Below, in pieces: positions 33,151-42,555 of a stretch of 64,000 bases of DNA. Position 1 is the first letter of the stretch; each line of letters begins with the position of its first letter. The notes beneath the pieces are model-generated. The model saw only the letters and a program-made list of their open reading frames with translations, was not told where the DNA came from and did no database searches. The DNA is taken from NCBI RefSeq assembly GCF_025263485.1, contig NZ_CP079863.1, positions 5,580,001 through 5,644,000 on the forward strand, written 5' to 3'. The stretch is from Mycobacterium sp. SMC-2. Lineage in GTDB: Bacteria; Actinomycetota; Actinomycetes; Mycobacteriales; Mycobacteriaceae. A program made the translations under genes and the position numbers.

Positions 33151-34395
33151 ATGTCGACCGACCACGGTGCGGGATCGGCCACCAAACCACGCGAGGATGG
33201 CTCCCCGATGGAGTTCGACCCGTACTCCGACAGCTTCTTCGACGACCCCTACGAGACCTACCGTTGGATGCGCGACGAGGCGCCGGTGTACTACAGCGAG
33301 CGGTGGGATTTCTATGCCCTGACCCGGAATGAGGATGTCGTTGCCGCCCACCGCGATTGGGAGACATTCAGCAGCGCCTACGGGGTCACCCTGGACGCAC
33401 TGTCGATGCGCCGCAGGTTCGACGAGCTCAAGATGTTGATCCTCATGGATCCCCCGGAACACGAACTGCTTCGCAAGCTGGTCCGCCAGGTCTTCACCAA
33501 GGCGGCGATCGCCAACCTGGAGCCGCTGGTGACCGACGTCGTGACGTCCTACGTCGACGCTTTGAAGGGCGAAGACGATTTCGACATCGTGGCCGACTTC
33601 GCGGCGCTGTTCCCGGTCGAAATCATCTCCTCGATGCTCGGCGTCCCCCCGGGAGAGCGCCAGCAGATCCGGCATTGGACCGACGGGTTCCTGCACCGCG
33701 AGCCGAACAACCCCTTCGCCACCGAAAGTGGCGTCGCCGACTCGATGGCGATGAACGCTTACTTCCTGCAGCTGTCCAAACAGAAACGCCGCCAGCCCGA
33801 CGACCTGATCATCAGCAGGCTGGTGGACGCGACCTATGAGGACGAGTCCGGGGTGACGCATCGGCTCACCGACGAGGACATCGCCACGTTCGCGGTGCTG
33901 ATCGCGGCGGCGGGCAGCGAAACGGTCACCAAGCTGGTGGGCAACGGAGTTGTGGCCTTCCACCACAATCCCGAGCAGTGGGAGCTGGTGCTCGCCGACC
34001 CCGGCGTGATCCCGGGAGCCATCGAGGAGATGCTGCGGCTCAACCCGCCCTCGCAGTATCAGGGCCGGTTCGCCACCCGTGATGTGGTACTCGACGGCGG
34101 CACCATTCCGGCCGGATCTCCGACGCTGCTGGTTACCGGGGCCGCGACCCGCGACCCGCGAGCCTACGACCAACCCGACGCGTTCGACATCAGGCGGGGC
34201 GGCTCCACCACCCTGGCTTTCGGATACGGCGCCCACAGCTGCCTGGGCTCCTGGCTAGCGCGGCTCGAGACTCGGGTGGCGTTGCACGCAATCCGCGAGC
34301 ACTGGCCGCGCTTCACGGTGAACACCGACGGGTTGCGGCGGGTGACGATGTCCAACGTCGCCGGCTATTCGCACGTCCCGGTGCACGTCGGCTGA
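33151..34395 (+). CDS. Cytochrome P450
   Basis: A 414-aa soluble P450. The I-helix reads IAAAGSETVTK, ExxR is EMLR, and the heme loop is FGYGAHSCLGSWLAR with Cys about 364. An internal start at MEFDPYSD (residue 20) is possible, but the ATG at 33151 lies one base after the amidohydrolase stop. The stop overlaps the FadD start as TGATG, so amidohydrolase, P450 and FadD form one coupled operon. A sequence of hydroxylation and CoA activation is plausible. Confidence 0.93.
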   Translation: MSTDHGAGSATKPREDGSPMEFDPYSDSFFDDPYETYRWMRDEAPVYYSERWDFYALTRNEDVVAAHRDWETFSSAYGVTLDALSMRRRFDELKMLILMDPPEHELLRKLVRQVFTKAAIANLEPLVTDVVTSYVDALKGEDDFDIVADFAALFPVEIISSMLGVPPGERQQIRHWTDGFLHREPNNPFATESGVADSMAMNAYFLQLSKQKRRQPDDLIISRLVDATYEDESGVTHRLTDEDIATFAVLIAAAGSETVTKLVGNGVVAFHHNPEQWELVLADPGVIPGAIEEMLRLNPPSQYQGRFATRDVVLDGGTIPAGSPTLLVTGAATRDPRAYDQPDAFDIRRGGSTTLAFGYGAHSCLGSWLARLETRVALHAIREHWPRFTVNTDGLRRVTMSNVAGYSHVPVHVG

Positions 34396-36026
34396 TGGGC
34401 GCGGCGCAGACCGCGTCGGACGATCCGGCACCCCCCGGCCTGCCGGGCAGTGTCCCCGAGCTGCTGTCACGGCGGCGCACGAAGCCTGACGGCGAGTTCC
34501 TGGTCACCGACGAGGAGCGGCTGACTTTTGCGGAGGCCGACGCGCAGTCCAGAACACTGGCCGACGCGCTGTTGGCCTCAGGCGTGGGCAAGGGAACCCG
34601 CGTCGGCATCCTGTTCCCCAACTGCGCCCAATGGCTCATCGCGTGGTTGGCCGCGGCACGCATCGGCGCGCTCACCGTCCCGCTGTCGACATTCGCTCCG
34701 GGCGCCGAGCTCGCCAGGCTGCTGCGCCACACCGACACCCAGGTGCTCCTGATGGGCCGGTCGATCGCGAGCCACGACCTCGTTACGCGGGTAGCCGACG
34801 CGCTGCCCGGCCTGGCCGACGGTGACGCGGCGATCGCCCTTGCCGCCGTCCCCTACCTGCGCCGGGTGCACGTCTGGCCCGCCTGCGACCGGGCGTGGAC
34901 GACGCCGTGGCCGGGCAGTACCGGCCCGGTCGCGCCGCTGACAGGTTCCGCCGAACAGGAGGTCCGACCGTCCGATGAGCTCGTGCTGGTCACGACATCG
35001 GGCACTACGGCACTACCGAAATCCGTCGCGCACACCCACGCCAGCCTGGTGCGCCACGCGGCCATCCTGGCTCAGCACCGCGGAGTCACGCCCGCCGACC
35101 GCATCTACTCCCCCATGCCGTTCTTCTGGGTGGGCGGACTGACCATGGTTGTGCTGCAGGCACTCTCGACCGGAGCCGCGATCCTGGCCCAAGATGTTTT
35201 CGAACCCGGTGCCACACTGGCGCTGCTCGAACGGGAGCGGGCCACCTTCATCTCGTGCTGGGCACAGGCCAGTCAGGCCATGGCCGACCACCCCGACTTC
35301 GCCAAGCGCGACCTATCCAGCGTCAGGGGCGGCACCATGCTGCAGGCGCTGCCACCCGAACGCCGACCCAGCGAACCCGAACTGACCCCCAACCTGCTCG
35401 GCATGACCGAAACCGGCGGCCCGCACACCATGGTCGAGGTGCCCGACACCCCGCTGCCCCCACAACGGCGCGGCTCCTGGGGGATCCCACTGCCCGGGCT
35501 CGTGCAACACCGAATCGTGGACACCGCGGGCGTTGAGGCGCCGCCAGGGCAAGAGGGCCAGATCCAAGTGCGCGGCCAGATCCTGATGAGCGGGATCTAC
35601 AAACAGGAACGCCACGAGGTGTTCACCGCCGACGGCTGGTACGACACCGGGGACCGCGGATGGTTCGACGACGCCGGGCACTTGCACTTCACCGGTCGCG
35701 CCAGCGCCCTCATCAAAACCGCCGGGTCCAATGTTTCTCCGGCCGAGGTCGAATCGGTCCTGGACGCCATGCCGGGTGTGCTGCACAGCTTCGTGGTCGC
35801 CCTGCCCCATCCGGTACGCGGCGAGGTCGTCGGAGCAGCCGTCGTGCCGGCGCACGGCGCCCGACTGTCCACCGACGCCGTCGCCGCCCACGCCCGCGCC
35901 AACCTCTCCGGGTTCAAGGTGCCGATGGTCATCGCGATCCTCGACGAGAGCGAGTTACCAATGCTGCCGACCGGCAAGCTCGACCGCCAGGGGCTGGTCA
36001 GGCTGTTGGGTGGTGGGTCATTTTGA
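34395..36026 (+). CDS. Acyl-CoA synthetase (AMP-binding)
   Basis: A 543-aa ANL ligase. The ATP-binding motif is LVTTSGTTALPKSVAHTH (about residues 197-214), followed by NLLGMTETGG, the hinge GWYDTGDRGWFDDAGHLHFTGR and the C-terminal catalytic Lys in LPTGKLDRQGLVRL. It overlaps the P450 stop by one base. No membrane segment. The N-terminal region is Pro/Ala-rich and differs from the FadDs at 18514 and 38368, so each of the three operons has its own ligase. Confidence 0.92.
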   Translation: MGAAQTASDDPAPPGLPGSVPELLSRRRTKPDGEFLVTDEERLTFAEADAQSRTLADALLASGVGKGTRVGILFPNCAQWLIAWLAAARIGALTVPLSTFAPGAELARLLRHTDTQVLLMGRSIASHDLVTRVADALPGLADGDAAIALAAVPYLRRVHVWPACDRAWTTPWPGSTGPVAPLTGSAEQEVRPSDELVLVTTSGTTALPKSVAHTHASLVRHAAILAQHRGVTPADRIYSPMPFFWVGGLTMVVLQALSTGAAILAQDVFEPGATLALLERERATFISCWAQASQAMADHPDFAKRDLSSVRGGTMLQALPPERRPSEPELTPNLLGMTETGGPHTMVEVPDTPLPPQRRGSWGIPLPGLVQHRIVDTAGVEAPPGQEGQIQVRGQILMSGIYKQERHEVFTADGWYDTGDRGWFDDAGHLHFTGRASALIKTAGSNVSPAEVESVLDAMPGVLHSFVVALPHPVRGEVVGAAVVPAHGARLSTDAVAAHARANLSGFKVPMVIAILDESELPMLPTGKLDRQGLVRLLGGGSF

Positions 36027-36127
36027 AAGTCCGCTTCGGGGGCGAAGACGCCCGGCAGCTACGGCGGGTTCCGCCAACCGGCCAGCAAACGACTGAAGGG
36101 CGGTTAGCCATCGATATCCGGGTATGT

Positions 36128-36466
36128 TTGAGCTTGCGTTCCAGCTACGTTGCTGCGGCGGTCGGCATGGCCATCTCCGCTCTGCTCGTCGCGCCGGGCT
36201 TGCTGATGGGGGCGTCGTCTGCTCACGCTGACACTGGCATCAACGGTTACGTTCAATGCCTAGGAGGCGACGCGAAGCCCCCACCGCCGGGGGTAAGTGT
36301 AGAAGATTGGTTCCCCAGCATTCTTGTGATCGCAACGGATCTCAATTCGGGCGTCTCCCCGGACGAAATAGCTCTGAGGTTGGTCGATATGGGAGTCAAG
36401 CCGAACGATGCCGTGAGGCGGGTTCAGTGTTTTGTAGCCAACCAACCGCAAGGAGAAGGGCGTTGA
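36128..36466 (+). CDS. Secreted DUF732 domain protein
   Basis: A small exported protein. A Sec signal peptide (SYVAAAVGMAISALLVAPGL) ends with the AHA-D cleavage site, followed by a compact domain with two Cys (VQCLGG and VQCFVANQP) that can form a disulfide, and the DUF732-type core LNSGVSPDEIALRLVDMGV. The family is common in mycobacteria; function unknown. TTG 36128 gives 112 aa with an Arg before the hydrophobic core; ATG 36167 would leave no positive n-region. Neither has a convincing ribosome binding site. Confidence 0.7.
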   Translation: MSLRSSYVAAAVGMAISALLVAPGLLMGASSAHADTGINGYVQCLGGDAKPPPPGVSVEDWFPSILVIATDLNSGVSPDEIALRLVDMGVKPNDAVRRVQCFVANQPQGEGR

Positions 36467-36701
36467 CGCGGCGAGGAAGCCGCTATCGACGTCAAGATCG
36501 TCGACCGGACAGAAGAAACAGCGAAGAAGTAAGCGCACCGCGCGGGATCGGATCCCGGCAGCATTGCCAACGATGGACGCTGCCAGCGTGTTTGGGCGGC
36601 TGGGCGGCGTCTTCGTGAGCGCTCAGCCATAACTTTCCACCCGCACGCGCCGCACGTCCCAGACCAGGCTCATTCAAACTGACCCCTACCTTCGCCCCTG
36701 A

Positions 36702-37541
36702 TCACTTGCTGCGGCCCGCGGCCTTCATCCGTTCCAGGTCGGCCATAACGACGGTCTGTCCGCTAGTCGCAGCGAGCGCCCGTGTGTGGCCGAGATGATG
36801 CATGTCAAAACATGAGGCGATCGCCGTCGAGAAGCCCATGGTGTCCAGGGTGTGGTTGACCGCCCGCTTAGCCATTCGCAGCGCCCAGGGGTCGGTCTGA
36901 GCGACGCGGTGAGCGAGATCCATTGTGGCGGAACGCAAGTCGTCCAGCGGTACGACGTGGTTGACCATCCCGCATCGCAGCGCCTCCTCGGCCGTCACCG
37001 AACCGGCGGTGAACAGCATCTCCTTCGCCTTCCGTGGCCCGAGTTCCCAAGTGTGGGCGTGGTATTCGACGCCCATGATGCCCATCAGGCCGACCGGGTC
37101 GGAGAACTGCGCGTTGTCCGCGGCGACGATGAGATCGCACGGCCAGCACAGCATCAGCCCGGCCGCGATGCACTTGCCCTGCACCGCGGCGATGGACGGC
37201 TTTGGGATGTCGCGCCAGCGCTTCGCATACTCCAGGTAGCCGCGGGTCTCCCAGTCGTAGTAAGTCTCCGCGAGCAGCTTGCCGTCGGTCCGCTGCGGAC
37301 TCAGGCTGCGCCCGTCGGCCGACGGATCGGTGCCCGACATGTCGTGCCCGGCGGAGAAGTGCTTACCGGTGGTCTGTAGGACGATGACCCGAACCTCGGA
37401 GGCCTCGTCGGCGCGCCGCCAGGCAACGTCGAGATCCTTGAGGATGCCCGGGGTCTGGGCGTTGGCGGCCTCGGGGCGGTCCAGGGTGATGACCGCGACC
37501 CGATCGTCGACCTCATAGCGGACGAAGTGTTGAGCTGTCAT
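36702..37541 (-). CDS. Enoyl-CoA hydratase/isomerase family protein
   Basis: A 279-aa crotonase-fold protein from ATG 37541, overlapping the TesB stop as ATGA. Oxyanion-hole residues lie in KHFSAGHDMSG and VQGKCIAAGLMLCWPCD. The two catalytic Glu of hydratases are not obviously conserved: the second region reads DPVGLMGIMGVEYHA, closer to isomerase or hydrolase variants. Last gene of the eight-gene operon. A second crotonase (40748) in the same operon suggests two distinct steps, for example hydration and ring opening or isomerisation. Confidence 0.88.
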   Translation of the reverse strand: MTAQHFVRYEVDDRVAVITLDRPEAANAQTPGILKDLDVAWRRADEASEVRVIVLQTTGKHFSAGHDMSGTDPSADGRSLSPQRTDGKLLAETYYDWETRGYLEYAKRWRDIPKPSIAAVQGKCIAAGLMLCWPCDLIVAADNAQFSDPVGLMGIMGVEYHAHTWELGPRKAKEMLFTAGSVTAEEALRCGMVNHVVPLDDLRSATMDLAHRVAQTDPWALRMAKRAVNHTLDTMGFSTAIASCFDMHHLGHTRALAATSGQTVVMADLERMKAAGRSK

Positions 37542-38371
37542 GGCTGCATTCCTTTCGGGGGGGTCCTCACGACGCTTTCCTGCGCGAACGACGCGACATG
37601 TGTTCCGGACTGGGTGTAAACGTCTCCGGTGCCGAAGCCGCGGCCACCCACCAATCGCACGCCACGGATCTGCACCCGCAGCCACTGTGCGACGTCGAAC
37701 GGCTGGTGAAACCACACCGAATGGGTCACCACGCCGGTTTGGACGCTGACGTGGGCGTCGCGCTGGCTGACCCCGGGCACGGCTTTCAGCAGGGTGCCGA
37801 TCAGCGGCCAGTCCGAGATGTAGGCAATGACGGGTTGGGCAAGCGCGGTATCGGTGAAGTCCGGGCAGCGCATCCAGAACGCCAGGTCCGCGCCCACGGC
37901 GTCCTCGACATCCAGGCCATCGCCGATCAGGCGGGCTTCGCCCGGGATCACCGCGAAGTCAACGGGTTTGGCGGCCATCGGATCACCGGCCGCCGCGGCG
38001 CTGTATTGGTAGTCATACCCTTGCTCGGTTGGGTCGGCGCGGTCGACGAGGATCGACGCGGTCGCGACCACCCGGCGGTGGGACTCCTGGCCCTGCCACG
38101 CCACCGCACGCCGATGCCCCAGCGAGCGGCCGTCGTGGGTTTGCTCGAGGTCCAGGTACAACGGGTCAGCGGCCCGTCCGGCGCGGGGGAACGCGATCTG
38201 CAGTGACTTCACCGCCTTGGCCGATCCCGGCGGTGCGGCGGCCACGATGAGCTGAGCCATGATCTGTCCGCCGAATATCCGCTCCACGCCCGGGTCCGGA
38301 ACGGGCAGCACGGTGCGGCCGTCGGTGTCGTCGCCCAGGGTGAGCATGGCGCGAAATTGATCGAGATTCAT
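37538..38371 (-). CDS. Acyl-CoA thioesterase II (TesB-like)
   Basis: A 277-aa double hot-dog thioesterase that releases free acid from acyl-CoA. GGQIMAQLIVAAAPPG is the start of the first hot-dog helix. The Asp/Gln/Thr-type active site lies in the C-terminal half around AYISDWPLIGT and HSVWFHQPFDVAQW. Start ATG 38371 overlaps the FadD stop (ATGA) and its stop overlaps the following hydratase start. Thioesterase next to FadD in one operon suggests a safety valve or product release. Confidence 0.9.
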   Translation of the reverse strand: MNLDQFRAMLTLGDDTDGRTVLPVPDPGVERIFGGQIMAQLIVAAAPPGSAKAVKSLQIAFPRAGRAADPLYLDLEQTHDGRSLGHRRAVAWQGQESHRRVVATASILVDRADPTEQGYDYQYSAAAAGDPMAAKPVDFAVIPGEARLIGDGLDVEDAVGADLAFWMRCPDFTDTALAQPVIAYISDWPLIGTLLKAVPGVSQRDAHVSVQTGVVTHSVWFHQPFDVAQWLRVQIRGVRLVGGRGFGTGDVYTQSGTHVASFAQESVVRTPPKGMQP

Positions 38372-40011
38372 CCCAGCCTTTCCTCCATGCTCGTGGTTGC
38401 GACCAGCTCGAACTTCTTGACCTTGCCCGACGGCGTCATCGGCAAGGCATCCACGAAATGCCATGCGACGGGGGTCTTTTGGCGAGCCAGTCCGGTGGCG
38501 TGCAGGTGACGGGACAGGTCTTCGGCCGACGCTTGGCCCGGCTGGTCGAACACGACGAACGCCACGGGCACCTCGCCGAACCTTGCGTCGGGTCCGGGCA
38601 CTACGGCCGCGTGGCGCACTGCCGGGTGCTTGACGAGCAGGTCTTCGATGTCGCGGGCGGAGAACTTCTCGCCGCCGCGGTTTATGACGTCCTTGACACG
38701 CCCGGTGATGGTGACGAAGCCGGCGCCGTCGACGAGGCCGACATCCCCGGTGGAGAACCATCCCGCGTCATCGAGGGCCGCCCGGTTGGCGTCAGGATCG
38801 AGGTAGCCGAGCATCTGCTCCGGTCCGCGCACCAGCAGTTCGCCTGCGCAGCCCGCGGCCAGCGGCTCGCCATCCGTCCCGACGACCCGGACCTGCACCC
38901 CCGGGGCGATCGCGCCATCGGTCTCGGCGCGCAGGTCGAATGGATACGCGCGGTTCATCACCGTCACGGTCGGAAGCTCGGTCATGCCGTACACGCGCGC
39001 GGCCGGAATCCCTTGCTCTTCGCTGCGTTCCATGACCGCGCGCGGCACCGCCGCCCCGCCGCAGGCGAACATCCGCAGCGGTAGGTGCACGCGGGCGGCG
39101 CGGGCGGCGTCGGTCAATTCCTGCAGGAACACCGTCGCCCCGGCCGAATACGTCACCCGGTGACGCATGATGTCGGCCACCGCGACGTCGGCTTCCCACC
39201 GGTCGGCCAGCACCGCAGACGCGCCGACCAGTAGCGGGATGGTCATTGCGTTGAGCACACCGGTGATGTGCTGCAGCGGGGCGGCCATGTAGGCGACGTC
39301 CTCCCACGACAGGCCCCACGCACCAGCGAGCTGGCGGGTTTCGGCCAGCAACGTGCGCGACGAGTGCACCGCGGCCTTGGCGCCCGAAGTGGTCCCAGAA
39401 GTGAAGAGGATCAGGCAGGGATCATCGGCCGCGACGGTGGCGGATTCTTGGCGGTGACCGTGCGAGACGACCACGTCGAATGGCGACCAGCCCGGCCGGG
39501 TTCCCCGCAGCACGACGCGGGCGACGTCGGCGAGACCGGCCCCCACGAGCAGGTCGTCGAACGCTTCGGCGTGGGCGAAGCCGCGAAACGTCTCGGTGGT
39601 CACCACAGCCGCCGGCCGTACCTGCTCGATGACCTGACGCAGCTCGTGTTCCCGGTAGAACGGGGCGATCGGGCAGCTCACCGCGCCGGCATGCCACACC
39701 GCCAGACCCAGCACGTGAGCTTCCCACCAATTCGGCGTCTGCCAGCAGACCACGTCACCGGGCCCGACACCCACTCCGCCCAGCCACGCGGCGGCACGTT
39801 CGACCACCTCGAGCAGCTCCTGGTAGGTCAATTGATGGCCGCCTTCGATGATGGCCGGCTGTGAGCCCCACTGACGGGCGGCACGGACGACCGACGCAGA
39901 AATCGTCTGGTCGCTGATGTAGCCGAAGCGGCAGTATTCGGCGAGGCGGTCGGGAGCCACCGGCGGCGCCACGATATCGGTTGCGGTGAGTCGAGTTCGG
40001 TTCATCCTCAT
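38368..40011 (-). CDS. Acyl-CoA synthetase (FadD-like, AMP-binding)
   Basis: A 547-aa ANL ligase from ATG 40011, which overlaps the SDR stop (ATGA); ATG 40005 is a second option. The frame continues upstream across the SDR gene, but that is an out-of-frame read. Motifs: LILFTSGTTSGAKAAVH, VYGMTELPTVTV, the hinge GWFSTGDVGLVDGAGFVTITGR and C-terminal TPSGKVKKFEL with the catalytic Lys. Fully soluble. It probably activates the carboxylate that enters or re-enters the operon's beta-oxidation-type steps; the family resembles cyclohexanecarboxylate/medium-chain ligases, specificity unproven. Confidence 0.92.
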   Translation of the reverse strand: MRMNRTRLTATDIVAPPVAPDRLAEYCRFGYISDQTISASVVRAARQWGSQPAIIEGGHQLTYQELLEVVERAAAWLGGVGVGPGDVVCWQTPNWWEAHVLGLAVWHAGAVSCPIAPFYREHELRQVIEQVRPAAVVTTETFRGFAHAEAFDDLLVGAGLADVARVVLRGTRPGWSPFDVVVSHGHRQESATVAADDPCLILFTSGTTSGAKAAVHSSRTLLAETRQLAGAWGLSWEDVAYMAAPLQHITGVLNAMTIPLLVGASAVLADRWEADVAVADIMRHRVTYSAGATVFLQELTDAARAARVHLPLRMFACGGAAVPRAVMERSEEQGIPAARVYGMTELPTVTVMNRAYPFDLRAETDGAIAPGVQVRVVGTDGEPLAAGCAGELLVRGPEQMLGYLDPDANRAALDDAGWFSTGDVGLVDGAGFVTITGRVKDVINRGGEKFSARDIEDLLVKHPAVRHAAVVPGPDARFGEVPVAFVVFDQPGQASAEDLSRHLHATGLARQKTPVAWHFVDALPMTPSGKVKKFELVATTSMEERLG

Positions 40012-40748
40012 CCACCCATGCTCATTCCGCCGTCGACGGTCAGGACCGCGCCGGTGACGTAGGAGGCAAGGTCGTCGAGCAGAAACGCGACGGCGTGCGC
40101 CAGCTCCTCGGGACGGCCCCAGCGCCCGACCGGGATCATCGACGTCACCGTATCCCGGTCGGTGTACACCAGCTCGGCCGACAGATCGGTGTCGAAGCTG
40201 CCGGGGATCACGCAGTTCACGGTGATGCCCTTGCGGGCGACGGCGCGGGCGCAGGATCTGGTCAGGCCGACGATGCCGCCCTTGGCCGCGCCGTAGGCGA
40301 CCTGCACCGGGCTGCCCAGCAGCGCCGTGACCGAGCCGATGTTGACCACCCGCCCGAAACGCTGCTGGCTCATGTGCGCCAGTGCGGCCTGGCTGAGGAA
40401 AAACGCCGCCGACAGGTTGACCGCGAGCTGTCGTTGCCAGTCCTCGGGGCTGACCTCGCTGAGCCGTTGCTCGTTGACCATCCCGGCGTTGTTGACTAAG
40501 TAGTCCAGCCGCCCGTGCTGCTCGAGCACCTCGGCAACGAGCCGCTGGCAGGATGACGGCTCCCCGACATCGGCCTGATGCAGCGTCACGATGGCCCCGC
40601 ACCGCGCAGCCTCGTCGTGCACTGCGTGCGCGGCGACGTCGTCGCGGGCGTACGCCGCCGCCACCGCGACACCGGCGTGTGTCAGCCGGTCGGTGATCGC
40701 ACGACCTATCCCGCGAGTGCCGCCCGTGACCAATGCGACACGGCCCAT
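40008..40748 (-). CDS. SDR family oxidoreductase (FabG-like)
   Basis: A 246-aa classical SDR: VTGGTRGIGRAI at the N-terminus, NNAGMVNEQRL, catalytic Ser in NIGSVTALLGS, Tyr/Lys in VAYGAAKGGIVG, and YVTGAVLTVDGGMSMGG at the end. ATG 40748 shares a base with the TAA of the upstream hydratase (TAATG). As a 3-hydroxyacyl-CoA or 3-oxoacyl oxidoreductase it fits between the hydratase and a cleavage step. Confidence 0.9.
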   Translation of the reverse strand: MGRVALVTGGTRGIGRAITDRLTHAGVAVAAAYARDDVAAHAVHDEAARCGAIVTLHQADVGEPSSCQRLVAEVLEQHGRLDYLVNNAGMVNEQRLSEVSPEDWQRQLAVNLSAAFFLSQAALAHMSQQRFGRVVNIGSVTALLGSPVQVAYGAAKGGIVGLTRSCARAVARKGITVNCVIPGSFDTDLSAELVYTDRDTVTSMIPVGRWGRPEELAHAVAFLLDDLASYVTGAVLTVDGGMSMGG

Positions 40749-41563
40749 TACGGGGTACTCGCGTTCTTGGCTGCCACTCGTGCGCTCAGCCGCTCCAGCA
40801 ACACCCGATGCTCCTCGGTGTCAAAGCACTCGCTTTCGGCGCGGGCACAGTGCGGCAGGATCGCGGCAACCCGATCGATGTGCGAGTTCAGGAGATGGCG
40901 CGCCTGCCGGACGGCCTGCGGTGGGAGCGCGCCGAGACGCTCGGCCAGCTGCAGCGCCTCCTCCAACACGTCGGGGGCGGGAACCGCGCGGTTCACCAGT
41001 CCCAGGCGATGGGCTTCGATGCCGCTGACCCGGTCTCCCAGGAGTAGATGTTCTTTGGCGGCGGACAGGCTGGTCAGCAGGGGCCAGAGCACGAGCCCGC
41101 CGGCGCCGTCGAGCAGTCCGAGCGAGACCCGGGGGTCGCTGAGGAAGGTGTCTTCGGCCATCACGACCAGGTCGCACAGCAGCGCTACCGTGACGCCGGC
41201 ACCGACCGTAGCGCCATTGACGGCGGCGACGGTCGCAAACGGCAGGCGCGTCATTGCCCAGAACAGCTCCTGGTGGGCAGCCAGCACGGTGTCGCGCAGA
41301 GAGCGGTCATCGCGCATCGCGCGGATGGTCTCGAAGTCCCCGCCTGCGCTGAACGCGTCGCCCTGACCGGTGAGCACCATCGCGTGCACGTCAGGGTCGT
41401 CACGCAGCGCCAGGATCGCCGCGAGCAGGGCATCGGTGATCTCGGTATCCATGGCGTTGGCCTTCTCGGGCCGGGCCAAGGTCACGCACGCCACCGACCC
41501 GAGACGGTCGACGACGACCGCGGGATGGGCATCCGTGCCGGACGGATCGCCGCCGCCGCTCAC
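40748..41563 (-). CDS. Enoyl-CoA hydratase/isomerase
   Basis: A 271-aa crotonase from GTG 41563, overlapping the dehydrogenase stop as GTGA. DAFSAGGDFETIR and VNGATVGAGVTVALLCD form the oxyanion hole, and the region LSDPRVSLGLLDGAGGLVLWP holds the position of the second catalytic acidic residue (Asp in LLDGAGG). It hydrates the enoyl-CoA made by the dehydrogenase pair encoded immediately upstream. A longer frame to 41731 is a read through the neighbouring gene. Confidence 0.9.
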   Translation of the reverse strand: MSGGGDPSGTDAHPAVVVDRLGSVACVTLARPEKANAMDTEITDALLAAILALRDDPDVHAMVLTGQGDAFSAGGDFETIRAMRDDRSLRDTVLAAHQELFWAMTRLPFATVAAVNGATVGAGVTVALLCDLVVMAEDTFLSDPRVSLGLLDGAGGLVLWPLLTSLSAAKEHLLLGDRVSGIEAHRLGLVNRAVPAPDVLEEALQLAERLGALPPQAVRQARHLLNSHIDRVAAILPHCARAESECFDTEEHRVLLERLSARVAAKNASTP

Positions 41564-42555
41564 AGGTCCACCAGCCGGGGGATCGCCCCGACCGAAATCA
41601 AATGGGCACCGATCACCGTGGGCAGTTCGCTGGCCGAACCCAGCACCGAATCCAACACCAGCGCGCGGGCCAAGAAGCGGTGAAAGGGATGCTCGGCCGT
41701 GAAGCCGATGCCCGCTAGCACCTGCTGGCACTGGGTGGCGGCGATACGGGCTGCACGCCCCGCCAACGACTTCGCCAGCAGACCCGCCAAAACGGCGTCG
41801 TCCGCGTCCCAGGCCGCCGCGAGGGCCGCGGCGGCGCCCTCGCGGGCGACGTATGCGTCGGCCAGGCGAGTGCGAACCGCTTGAAAGGAGCCAATAGGCC
41901 GGCCGAACTGCACTCGGCTGCGGGCATGGTCGACGGCCAGGTCAATCATCTGGCCGACTGCACCGATGATCTGATATCCCAGTGCCAGCCGGCCTGCCGT
42001 CGCCACCGCATCCCAGGCCGCAACGGCCTGCTCGCCCGCCAGGATCACGTCGGCCAGCACCTCGACGCCGGTGACTTCGGTCATCGCCAATGCCGGATCA
42101 AGACCATCGATCCGCCGGGTCGAGACCCCCGAGGAGTCCTGCAGGCCAATCCAGGCCAGCTCACCGCCGATCGCGACCGGCGCCAGATATCTCGGGGCCG
42201 GCTGCGCCCCGATGACCAGGCCACGCACCGCCAGCAGCTCGCCGTCGGCCGCGCCGACAAGATCGGCACCGATGCCCGGCAGCACGACATTGCATCCTGT
42301 CGTCGCCCTAGGCAGGTATTCGGCCAGCGGTCGCAGCAGGACATCCTGCAGCGACGTCGACATCGATCCGGTTCGACCGAGCGCGGTGAACAGCGCCGAC
42401 ACCGCATCTCGGGGCGCCTCGGCGAGCAGGGCGGCGAACCCGAACGCATCGAGTGCCTGCGCAAGCTCGGCTCCGTCGAGTTCCTCCGCCAGTCCGCGGA
42501 TCGTCGTCGCCAGCAGTGCCCGCTCGGCGGCGTCGATGGTTTGGGCCTCAGTCAC
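41560..42555 (-). CDS. Acyl-CoA dehydrogenase, smaller partner subunit
   Basis: A 331-aa, divergent FadE-type protein from GTG 42555, overlapping the previous stop as GTGA. The 'FGRPIGSFQAVRTR' helix and GIGFTAEHPFHRFLARA are conserved, but the flavin-loop GSD motif and the C-terminal GG-xE motif are not evident, as in non-catalytic or FAD-sharing subunits of heteromeric acyl-CoA dehydrogenases. Partner is the 372-aa enzyme just upstream. Confidence 0.88.
   Translation of the reverse strand: MTEAQTIDAAERALLATTIRGLAEELDGAELAQALDAFGFAALLAEAPRDAVSALFTALGRTGSMSTSLQDVLLRPLAEYLPRATTGCNVVLPGIGADLVGAADGELLAVRGLVIGAQPAPRYLAPVAIGGELAWIGLQDSSGVSTRRIDGLDPALAMTEVTGVEVLADVILAGEQAVAAWDAVATAGRLALGYQIIGAVGQMIDLAVDHARSRVQFGRPIGSFQAVRTRLADAYVAREGAAAALAAAWDADDAVLAGLLAKSLAGRAARIAATQCQQVLAGIGFTAEHPFHRFLARALVLDSVLGSASELPTVIGAHLISVGAIPRLVDL

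Noticed and set aside
36467..36701. Possible IS end near 36675 (TTCAAACTGACCCC-like) and a GGATCGGATCC partial palindrome
   Set aside because: No partner inverted repeat, transposase or target duplication was found around it; treated as plain intergenic DNA.
40012..40602. Upstream extension of the FadD frame by about 197 codons
   Set aside because: The segment is an out-of-frame read of the SDR gene (40008-40748); the ATGA overlap and family alignment place the FadD start at 40011 or 40005.
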